Source of the DNA: Myotis daubentonii
Lineage: Eukaryota > Chordata > Mammalia > Chiroptera > Vespertilionidae
Reading direction: 5' to 3'
DNA length: 64,000 nt
Assembly (NCBI RefSeq): GCF_963259705.1
Contig: NC_081842.1
Coordinates: 42,910,803-42,974,802 of the forward strand
The notes under the pieces were generated by a model that was given only the letters and a program-made list of their open reading frames with translations, did not search any database and was not told the origin of the DNA. Within the stretch, counting starts at the first letter, position 1. The number at the start of each line of letters is the position of its first letter. Shown here piece by piece: positions 32,736 through 41,804 of the stretch. Both the position numbers and the translations under genes were made by a program.

Positions 32736-33240
32736 TAGAAGTGGGATGTATTGTTAGACCTCAAGTAGATCCCTAACATTCAGTGGCTTGAACTCAAGAA
32801 GTTTATGTCTCTCGTGCTAGGAGTTCATTTCTAGGTGAGGGTACCAGATCAGCAGTGCAATTCTGCTTCTTGCAGTTTGTCAGAGACCCAAGGTGAACGT
32901 GGTTCTCCCAGGTTCAACATTTGGCTTCCTACGTTGCTCCGCTCATTGCTACCACCAGCCACCCAGGTGGGAGGAGGGAAAAAGGGAGTGTGGAGGTGTG
33001 AGCTGGTCTTCAGGCACCAGCCAGGAAGCTGCATACTTCATTTCTAATCACATTCTATTGGTGACAATTTAGTCAGATGGTCACATCTGAGAAAAAACTG
33101 GGAAATGCAATGCTCAGCAGAGCAGTTATGAGCCATCTACAACTCTATTAACATGACAGAAGACAAGAAGAGATTTTGGTAAAAGCTAATGGTTTTTAAT
33201 GCCCATTCTTAAATCCAGCAATTCCACTTTTGCATATATG

Positions 33241-33539
33241 CTCTGGACCAGTGGTTGGCAAACCGCGGCTCGGCAAACTGTGGCTCGCAAGCCAAATGCA
33301 GCTCTTTGGCCCCTTGAGTGTGGCTCTTCCACAAAATACCAGCTCTTCCACAAAATACCGACTCTTCCACAAAATACCAGCTCTTCCACAAAATACCGAC
33401 TTCTGCACATGGGCCATGAAGTTTCAATCGCACTGTCGGCGCGCGCCTGCACGTGGTATTTTGTGGAAGAGCCACACTCAAGGGGCCAAAGAGCCTCATG
33501 TGGCTCGCGAGCCGCGGTTCGCAGACCATGGCTCTAGAC
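33241..33539. mobile_element. Non-autonomous hAT element with internal 19-bp tandem repeat
   Basis: The element spans 33249-33531. Its ends CAGTGGTTGGCAAACCGCG and CCATGGTCTGCGAACCGCG are inverted repeats, and the 8-bp duplications CTCTGGAC and CTCTAGAC differ at one base. Four tandem units of about GCTCTTCCACAAAATACCR lie at 33327-33402. It resembles the OC1-type hAT group known from bats and other tetrapods; that name is from memory. Confidence 0.85.
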
Positions 33540-33905
33540 TAACCTTTATCAGCAGGAGCTTCTGCAAATGAATTAAACCCTACACAAAATTATTTGAGTG
33601 ACTATTTTCTTATTTCTCCCAAGGATAGCATATAGCTAGTATCATTCTAGATGCCCAGGGGAGAAGTGAATTCATTACAAACAATGAATACCTTAGGACA
33701 TTAGGGCTTAATGCAATTAGCTGAGAAAAGGTGACCCAAAGGGTCTCTCACACATCTGCACAAGGAGATACTTTCATTGTGCATGGTCTGTAATAGTAGA
33801 AAGAATATAAATTTCTTATAATAGAAAGGAATAGATAACTAGTTATGGTATTTGTACAATGGGACATTATATAGCAGTCAAAGAACAAGGTCTATTATGT
33901 ATCAA

Positions 33906-34153
33906 CTAGAGGCCTGGTGCATGAATTTGTGCATGGTGGGGTCCATCCAGCCTGCCCCGATGGGGGCCCATCGAGCAGGCCGGCAGGGCAGGGAGGTGCC
34001 ACAGGCAGTTGGTCAGCCAGCCCCATCCCTGATCGGGGTCCTGGGGGCCGACAGGGACTGGATCAGGCTGGTTGGCTGCCATAGTGCACATCATAGCCAC
34101 CGGTCATTCTGGTTGTTCTGCCATTCTGGTCACTGGGCTTTTATATATATAGA
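33906..34153 (-). mobile_element. Non-autonomous Helitron (248 bp)
   Basis: On the minus strand it runs from TCTATATATATAAAAGCCC to CTAG with a hairpin about TGCACAAATTCATGCACC before the end, inserted between A (33905) and T (34154) within L1 sequence. No coding sequence. Confidence 0.92.
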
Positions 34154-34558
34154 TATGAATGAATCTCAAGAACAATGTTGAGTAAAACTAAATTACAAAA
34201 AGACTCAAATTGTGTGACTCCATTTGTATTAATTTTATAAACATGTGATACATTGTTTAAGGATATGAACATGTATTGGGCATGATAAACAACACTTTCA
34301 ATGTATAGATAGTTAACTCTACCATTGGAGGGAGGAGCCTAAGATAAAAGAGGGACATACAAGGACATCACCTGTTTCTGTAATATTTTATTTCTTTTTA
34401 AAATGACTTATAAATATTAAAATTTAACAAAGCATGGAGGTGGGTATATAAGTGCTTCAAATATCATTTGCTATGTTTTGGATAGCCTTTAAGTATTTCA
34501 TAATTTAAAACTTTTAATATCAAAAAAGAAGGCAGGACCACAAATAAGTCACAGAGGC

Positions 34559-35511
34559 ATAAAGACCCCCAACCTACAGGTAGCCAAAGAGAAACAACCC
34601 AGGTCACCAGCAGGATGGGCCACTGGGTCTGCAAACACGATTTAAAAAACAACAACAAAAAACTTCCAAAAGAAACATAGGGGCAGACCTTCATCCCAGC
34701 CCCACAGGCACATCATGGGCTACAGAATTTCGCACAGATGGAAGGAAGGCAATGAACCTATCACCTCACCCAGTGGAAAGGAGCCATTCTGGATCAGGTG
34801 CCTATAAATTCCTCTCTTTATCTCACAAAATATGATAGAATTGACTGTGTCTATAGACTGGAACTTCACAAAGATGAAAGAGAGTTTTGTCTCCTAAAAT
34901 TCTTTCTGACAGGGTGGCATCATCTCAACTCAGTGATGCAAACCTTGCAAATACCATAATTGGTAAAGCTGTGGAACATATGGTTGAGGACAAGCATGGT
35001 TCTAAGGGTGAATAGAGAGGGGTGGTCTTAGCCCAAGCACCAATAATGAAAGCCTGGTTTTATATCACCAGTGATAAGGCTCCTGTCTTGTACATGCACC
35101 TGTCTTGTGTCAGCTTTCAGATGAGTATGAAAAAGGAGACCTCCGTATCATGCCAGTGAGTCTCCTCCAGCAGAGTCAGAGCCAGGAGGAGCCCTAGATG
35201 GCCTGATAGGCAAGTATGTGGAATATACCAAAGAAGATGGCTCCAAACGGATTGGCATGACCATTCACCAAGTGGAGCCAAACCCTCTGTGTATTTCATC
35301 AAGTTCAATGATGATTTCCATATCTATGTCGATGATTTGGTGACAAAGTCCTGTTAGGGTACAATTTGCCACATTTGTGAAAATAAATGTATACTTTGTA
35401 GACATGAAAAATAATGTTGCTTTGGGAACATAAGGGTCCCCTTTATTTCAACACCCTTGCCAGCATAACTGTTGTTTTATTTTGAAAACAAAACAAAACA
35501 AAACAAAAACA
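34559..35511 (+). pseudogene. Spindlin processed pseudogene (SPIN2-like)
   Basis: This is an intronless copy of a spindlin mRNA, a Tudor-like reader of methylated histone H3. Readable pieces in order are KTPNLQVAKEKQPRSPAGWA then [60 protein letters not shown] and [18 protein letters not shown] near the end (stop at 35355). The start codon is ATA, and stops and frameshifts lie between the pieces, so it is dead. The wording fits the SPIN2/3/4 retrogene group better than SPIN1. A 3' UTR and an A-rich tail (35488-35511) follow. This is the protein family spindlin, unrelated to the SPIN transposons above. Confidence 0.88.
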
Positions 35512-35519
35512 AATGTATG

Positions 35520-36375
35520 TGAACATGACATGTTGTGTGTAAGGACTTTATCATGTTGAACAGATTGGGTGTGTTTGGTGGGTGGGGCATGGAAGAAAGG
35601 TACAGCTGTAAATTCAAGCTGAGTAAAGTTCAGCTAGTATCGTAGAGAAAGTTTTAATATAACAGAAACAAACATTTCTCCTCTCAATGGAGATACGTGC
35701 AATTTAACAGAATTTTTTTTTAAAGGTGAATGCTTAGTTAAGTATTCAGAAATCAAATTTGCATTCGGATAATTATTTCACTTCAAGTTGATATGAACCT
35801 TATGCAAGTTTGGGAGACACTGGGAGACTGGAGAAAGAATAAGGCAGCTAGAATGGAAGAGAAGAGTCTAGCTAGAAGTGATTGTTGTCCAGAAAAGAGG
35901 GTGCAGGCTTGGACTAGGATTGTGGTGGAAAAGAGGGAGAAAAGTGGACTTGAGAGCAATTTAAGAAATAAAATCACAGACCTTGTTGATGAATCAGATG
36001 TAATGGCTGAGAAAGAGAGGTGTCAAGGGAAACGCATAGGTTTCTGGTTGCAGAACCGGATGGACGGTGCTATGTCCATTGGCATGAGAAGCACTCTACT
36101 ACAATAACCTTCTGACACCCTCCTCTAGCCAGCTTGTCAGAAGCTAATTAATGTCCAGTGGTAACCATCACCCCACATCTGCTGTGGTACTCACATTGAA
36201 TTCTTCTGCCAGTTATAAAGACAGAATGTCTCTTTTGAAGATCAATTTTGCCATGAAAGTCATTTTCATGGAATAAGGCTTTAAAAAAATAATTAATTAA
36301 ATCTTTTATTTGATGCCGGAAACCATTTACTGTCTTCACTAGCTGAGTATAGACAGAGACCCCCAAAAGCTAGTA
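35520..36375. other. Intergenic stretch, nothing firm
   Basis: No gene is recognised. A segment around 35769-35826 recurs near 37781-37835. Confidence 0.45.
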
Positions 36376-36380
36376 ACATT

Positions 36381-36886
36381 TGAAAGCCCTAGCAAAGGTC
36401 AGGGCTGTGCACCACCCAGTTAATCTAGGTACTACCCAGTTAATCTAGATAATGATAGCTGAAGCAACCTCCCTACCTTTAATCATGTAAATTGCCTAAG
36501 GGCGATGTTATGACCTAATCTGTGTGTCATTGAAACCTCCTTACCCTAGAGCTACCCCAAACAAACCTCCTTACCCTAGGGCTACCCCAAACAAACCTCC
36601 TTACCCTAGGGCTACCCCAGACAAACCTCCTTACCCTAGGGCTACCCCAGACAAACCTCCTCACCCTAGGGCTACCCCAAACAAACCTCCTTACCCTAAG
36701 GCTACCCCGACCTCAATAAAAGATCCGAGCGGCCTGAGCTTAGGTGGAAGTCCTTCGGGACTTGCCCGCCTGGTCCCCCAATATTGCAAAATTATCTCGT
36801 GTCTTTTTCTCTCATTTGTTGTGCGGCTCCTCTTTCAGATACCGAACCCTACTCCACACAGAACGTGGAGGGAGTCATACTCGACA
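36381..36886 (+). mobile_element. Solo LTR, gammaretrovirus-like ERV
   Basis: The stretch begins TGAAAGCCCTAGC, has a 30-bp tandem repeat in the U3 position, an AATAAAAGATCCGAGC poly-A signal (36716) and a U5-like CTCGTGTCTTTTTCTCA ... CTCGACA end. These parts and their order are those of class I ERV LTRs. The exact ends are uncertain: the flanks ACAT (36377-36380 and 36892-36895) would fit a 4-bp target duplication only if the LTR ended a few bases later. No internal retroviral sequence is present. Confidence 0.6.
36531..36711 (+). repeat. 30-bp tandem repeat, six copies, in the LTR
   Basis: The unit is about CCTCCTTACCCTAGGGCTAC plus CCCARACAAA. Because 30 is a multiple of 3 it encodes a 10-residue repeat (KPPYPRATPN), but no protein function is implied. 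Duplicated enhancer units in U3 are common in gammaretroviral LTRs. Confidence 0.93.
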
Positions 36887-37016
36887 ATTTGACATCATGG
36901 AAACAGTATAGTGTGACAGAATAAGGTATCTTTTCAATGGTCTCAGGAAAATTAGAAGAGTATTTACGATGTAAACAATGCCAAATAAAGGCCAAATGAC
37001 ATCATACCGTGTGTGG

Positions 37017-37231
37017 GTTTTTAAAAATATTTTTATTGATTTCAGAGAGGACGGGAGAGAGGAAGAGAGAGATACACCAATGATGAGAGAGAATCATTGA
37101 TTGGCTGTCTCCTGCATGTCCCCTGGTGGGGATTAAGCCTGCAACCCAGGCATGTGCTCCTGTCTGGAATGGAACCTGGGACCCTTCAGTCCGCAGGCTG
37201 ACACCCTATCCACTGAGCCAAACCAGCTAGG
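37017..37231 (-). repeat. VES SINE
   Basis: Reversed SINE with T-rich tail and head ending GAGCCAAACCAGCTAGG. The flanks share ACATCATA-like sequence, a worn target duplication. Confidence 0.88.
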
Positions 37232-37239
37232 AAACATCA

Positions 37240-38820
37240 TATCATGTTTTGCACACAAAGGTTTCACAGTATTAGTAGAGAGCTGCAGTGGGATTAGCTG
37301 GGTGTTCGTGTATTACACAGTAGTATAGTTACATTACAAGTCACATCACACATTCATTTTATGAAGGAAAGTATTACACACTTACCATCTTTGTAATAAT
37401 AACTTTCCAAGCTCATTAGCAGTAAAGTTGATAGTTAGAATAAAATAAAGTATTGCTTTAAAAAATTTTTGAAGTACTTATATTGAGATGCACTATCAAA
37501 TTGGCCCCAAATATAATGGAGGTGTTCAAGACTTAGTTACTTATTAAAAAGAAGAAAATGATTTATAGAAATTATCTAATTTTAACAAAACAATATTATC
37601 CACCACATTAAATTAGTGTTGTGTTGATTCTGTAGTCTTGTATGTACATAATTTGTACATTAAAGTTAACTTTATAAAAGCATAAGAGCTGTAAGTAGAA
37701 GGACTTTATATATGGATTCATGAAAGTACATATTCGAGTAATATTATAATATAAATTTAAATAAACATCAGGGCTTTAGGATAATTATTTCCCTTCACAT
37801 AGGTCTGAACCTTATGCAAGTTTGGGACACTGGGCATTAAACCAACTTCAGTTTGGTCTACAAGACCTTCCGTGATCTGGCCCCACATAATACCACAGCT
37901 TCATTTCCTGCCACTCTCCTACTCAAATCTGAGGTCCTGACAACACTGTAATTTCCATGTTTTTACCCTAGCTGTTCCCTCCACTCAGAGCAAGCCATCT
38001 AAATCTACTCAGCTAAAACAACAAGCATCACAGCCCATAGACATGTGTTGGGATTTTAATCCTCCCAGAGTGATAATTAAGGATTATTTACCCAAATGAA
38101 TAAAATGATACAGTATGTCTAGCATCTCTAATGGTAACAGGCACATGAGGACTCTCCTCCATTATTGAAAAGTACGGCTGGACACCTGTAAGGCCACAAC
38201 ATGGGATGCAATAGGATCACACTAAGGGAGGCAGTAATCCAGCCAAGATGGAACCTTCTGCCCAAAACAGGTCTAGGCACTTCCCAAATGTTTTGCTTTA
38301 TAAATACTGGCTTTTTATCAGAAGAAGAGATAAACAACTTTGGTCTACATTGGTGATAACCTTTTTGGCATGGATGTCAGTTCAGAAAAATTAAAAACCT
38401 ATGCAAGCTGCATTTAATTTTCATTCAAAATAGTTCATTTATGGAGTCCCAGGCTGAAATAATATGTATTCTTAAAACAAAAATTGTATGCTTTATTGAT
38501 TCGAAGACCACGAATGAGAAAAATTCCCGTTACTTTTCAGCTACTAAAATATTACTGAGTACATTTGAGAAGTAACAATACCCAAGCATCTTTTAAAACT
38601 CTTATCCTAAAATTAGATATAGATCTAGGTGGATGATATGTGGCCTGCAGCTGACAGCCCGTTGATCTAAAGGAAAAGAAAAGGGAAAATATTTCTCCTT
38701 GAGTCAGGCTAAGTTTATACTGCCTAGGGATTCAGAAACAGCTTTTAATTAATACTTTACTTTCTTTTTGCTTGTAGATTTTTATAGCTCAAATAAAATT
38801 TCAGGTTTAAAAATACTTAT
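37240..38820. other. Intergenic stretch, no gene recognised
   Basis: Positions 37835-38000 (GACCTTCCGTGATCTGGCCC, TTCCTGCCACTCTCCTACTC) resemble an old mammalian-wide LINE remnant. The rest is A/T-rich and unassigned. Confidence 0.4.
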
Positions 38821-38823
38821 CTA

Positions 38824-39058
38824 GCCCTAGCTGGTTTGGCTCAGTGGATAGAGCGTCGGCCTGTGGACCAAAGTGTCCTGGGTTTGATTCCAGTCAAGGG
38901 CATGTACCTTGATAGCAGGCTCCTTCCTGGCCAGGGCTCTGCTTGGGGCTTATGCAGGAGACAACCCATCAGTGTGTTTCTCTCACATCGATGTTTCCGT
39001 CTTTCTCTTTCACTCTCCCTAAAAACCAATGAAAAAATATCCTTTGGTGAGATTAACA
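38824..39058 (+). repeat. VES SINE
   Basis: Near-complete SINE with an A-box-like TTTGGCTCAGTGGATAGAGC and a B-box-like GGTTTGATTCC, then a CT-rich run and the ATATCCTTTGGTGAGATTAA tail seen in several copies. It ends just before the Helitron. Confidence 0.92.
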
Positions 39059-39063
39059 AATAA

Positions 39064-39424
39064 TCCTATATAATAAAAGGCCAGCAACCATAACGACCGG
39101 AATGACCACTCGACCAGTCGCTATGAGGTGCATTGACCACCTCTCGGTCCCTCCCCATCAGCCCGCAGGCTCCCATCGCAGCATGGCAAACAGGGAACCA
39201 CAGGGAACCGGGTGGGTAGCAGCGGCGGCCAGAGAGAAGCAGCCGGATTTCGGGTGGGTGGCGGCAGCAGCTGGAACGAAGCAGCCCCCGGTCCGGTCCG
39301 GGTGCCTGGCAGTGGTGGCCAGAGCAAAGCAGCCGGAGTCCCAGGTGCCGGAGCGGAGCTAGTGCCAGCAGTGGGGGGAAGGAAGGCCTACTCTTGCATG
39401 AATTTTTGTGCATCAGGCCTCTAG
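39064..39424 (+). mobile_element. Non-autonomous Helitron (361 bp)
   Basis: It runs from TCCTATATAATAAAAGG to CTAG between A (39063) and T (39425), with a hairpin TGCATGAATTTTTGTGCA before the end. The inside is GC-rich with a degenerate repeat (GTGGCGGCAGCAGC-like). No coding sequence is assigned. Confidence 0.95.
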
Positions 39425-39744
39425 TAATAATAATAAAATACTTATCTATTTTTTAGTTATTTATTTATACATATGCAACTTGCATGCTATATTCTATCTG
39501 TAGTAAGTTTAAGACAATTTTTTCAAAATTGTAGTAATTTTATTTTCTTCTGGATTTATTCTATTTAACTAATGCAATTTCCCTCCCCCAAATAATCAAT
39601 GGAGTGCTAGTCCTGCAAGATATTCTGAGAAGCAGAAATTTTCAAAGTCAACTAAGTGGAAAATTATGTATATGGTATTCAATTCACATGACAAACTGTA
39701 GATAAACACTCTGAGAAATAAAGCCTATTTAGTTAGACCTAGCC

Positions 39745-39985
39745 AGTTTGGTTCAGTGGATAGAGCGTCAGCCCATGATTGAAGGGTCCTGGGTTCAATT
39801 CTGGTCAAGGGATCATGCCTGGCTTGTGGGCTCAGTCCCCAGTTGGGGACGTGCAGGAGGCAGCCGATCAATGATTCTCTCTCATCATTGATGTTTCTAT
39901 CTCTCTGAAATCAGTAAAAATATATATTTTTTACAAATCAATGGAAAAAATATCCTCTGGTGAGGATTAACCAAAAAATAAAAAC
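39745..39985 (+). repeat. VES SINE
   Basis: SINE starting CTAGCCAGTTTGGTTCAGTG with body GTGCAGGAGGCAGCCGATCA and the TATCCTCTGGTGAGGATTAA tail. A (CA)n run follows at 39992-40009. Confidence 0.9.
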
Positions 39986-40299
39986 CGAAAGCACACACAC
40001 ACACACACACAAAACCTATTTAGCCTTGTTTAATTCAGTATTTCTCAGACTTATTTGAATGTGAAATAACAAAGGGAAGGGAACGCCTGCTGTGAAGAGC
40101 AGAGGGATGAACCTTATCAGTACCTACTTGAGTGAGGCTGACTGAAAAGGGCTCATAGGAACAGGGTGGCTTCTGTCAAACTGACAGCTTAAGTCCAGAA
40201 GATTCTATTCCGGCTGAAGTGACCCAAGCAATCTCAGATGAGCCAGGATAACAGCAACAACTGTTACTGCCATTATTTCTGCTTCAATTTGTTAATTGC

Positions 40300-40690
40300 T
40301 CAGGATGGAAGGCACTATACATACATTATTTCTAACCTCATAAAACTCCTGCAAGATAGGTTTCATCGATTTTATTTATTTGTATTTATTTACTTACTTT
40401 TAACAATTACTTTTTTAAAAATTATTGATTTCAGAGAGGAAGGAGGAGGGAGAGAGAGAAGAAAACATCAGTGGTGAGAGAGAGTCATTGATCAGCTGCC
40501 TCCTGCATGCCCCACACTGAGGATCAAGCCGCAACCGTGACTTCCTGGTTCATAAGTCGACGGTCAACCACTGAGCCACGCCGGCTGGAGCATCCTCCAA
40601 ATTTTAGAGATAAGGACTCTGAGGCTGAGAGAAAGTGAAATTATCCCAGCAGAAACAGGATTTGGTCTCAGACCCATCTTACTGCAGCAT
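40300..40690 (-). repeat. MIR SINE split by a VES SINE
   Basis: GGCACTATACATACATTATT and AACTCCTGCAAGATAGGTTT on the left and TTAGAGATAAGGACTCTGAG on the right are the two halves of a reversed MIR. Confidence 0.65.
40410..40592 (-). repeat. VES SINE inside a MIR
   Basis: Reversed SINE with body ATTGATTTCAGAGAGGAAGG and head ending GAGCCACGCCGGCTGGAGC. Confidence 0.88.
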
Positions 40691-40959
40691 ACCGGCTCAG
40701 TCTGAAGCTTCTTCATTGACGCAACTGCTCTCCCTTTGTTCTCCAAGCCACTGATTACCCTCTCTGGAGTCTTCCCTAACAGAAATAATTCTAGAGAAAA
40801 CAGGTTAAACCACTGATTATTCTGGCCACTTAACTATACCATGTCTGCTTTCCTCTATGAACCAAATATTTGCACATTCTAAATCTGACGAGACCTCTGA
40901 TCACCATGAAATGGTATTTTGAAATTACTTCTCGAGGCTCTTTAAGAATCACACAAGCC

Positions 40960-40986
40960 CGGCCAGTGTGGCTCAGTGGTTGAGCA
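40960..40986 (+). repeat. VES SINE head cut by the assembly gap
   Basis: CCCGGCCAGTGTGGCTCAGT followed by GGTTGAGC is the start of a VES SINE; the rest falls in the gap. The repeat is the likely cause of the gap. Confidence 0.85.
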
Positions 40987-41186
40987 NNNNNNNNNNNNNN
41001 NNNNNNNNNNNNNNNNNNNNNNNNNNNNNNNNNNNNNNNNNNNNNNNNNNNNNNNNNNNNNNNNNNNNNNNNNNNNNNNNNNNNNNNNNNNNNNNNNNNN
41101 NNNNNNNNNNNNNNNNNNNNNNNNNNNNNNNNNNNNNNNNNNNNNNNNNNNNNNNNNNNNNNNNNNNNNNNNNNNNNNNNNNNNNN
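40987..41186. other. Assembly gap, 200 N
   Basis: All bases are N. The round length suggests an arbitrary gap size. It lies upstream of the first recognised HTR3D exon, so exon 1 could be missing here. Confidence 0.99.
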
Positions 41187-41804
41187 TTTAGAAGAGAACA
41201 ATCACAGCACATAGTAGAAACTCATTTAAATATTCATTAAATTGAAAAATTGGGTTCCTTCCTTAAGGTCCTGCATATCTCATACTACCTACCTGATGCC
41301 AACAGTGTGTAAGGCCATACCACCCTGAATGTGCCTGATCTCACACCACCTATCTGATTACTCCCCTTTTCATTAATTTATCATCATCTATGCCTTATTA
41401 ATATAGTGAGGAAGAGAACTGTGGTTGCAAAATTTGTCACAGACATCACCCAGATGGCTCAAGGACAGAGATGAGCAATGGAAGGAAATTGCGTGAAGGT
41501 GGAAAGGTCGGTGGTGATATTATTAAGAACATAGCAGGACACTGAAGAGCAGTGGTCAGGGCTGAGTTTGCATGCACCTTTGGATAAGTTTTGCATGGAG
41601 ACAGAAACAATGGAATTAAGGATGGAGCCCTGACTCAGCTCACCTCATCAACTTCTACCATTTGCCTACTAGCTCAGCCCATGTTCCCTGCTCAGGAAGG
41701 AGGAGCTCATATGCTTCTCCCATGCCTCCTATTTTCTCACTGTGCAGAAACACTCCCAGGCCCCAGCCCTGGCACTTCTCTCACAGAGTCTCTGCTCTCC
41801 ATAG

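Noticed and set aside
36531..36711. Six regular 30-bp repeats, CRISPR-like at first sight
   Set aside because: The units are directly adjacent with no spacers, the genome is mammalian, and the array lies in an LTR.
38824..38900. tRNA-like promoter boxes in this and other SINE heads as possible tRNA genes
   Set aside because: They are the tRNA-derived heads of VES SINEs; there is no full cloverleaf and they are followed by SINE body and tail.
40830..41240. Open frames running through the N gap
   Set aside because: The translation consists of unknown residues and has no evidential value.
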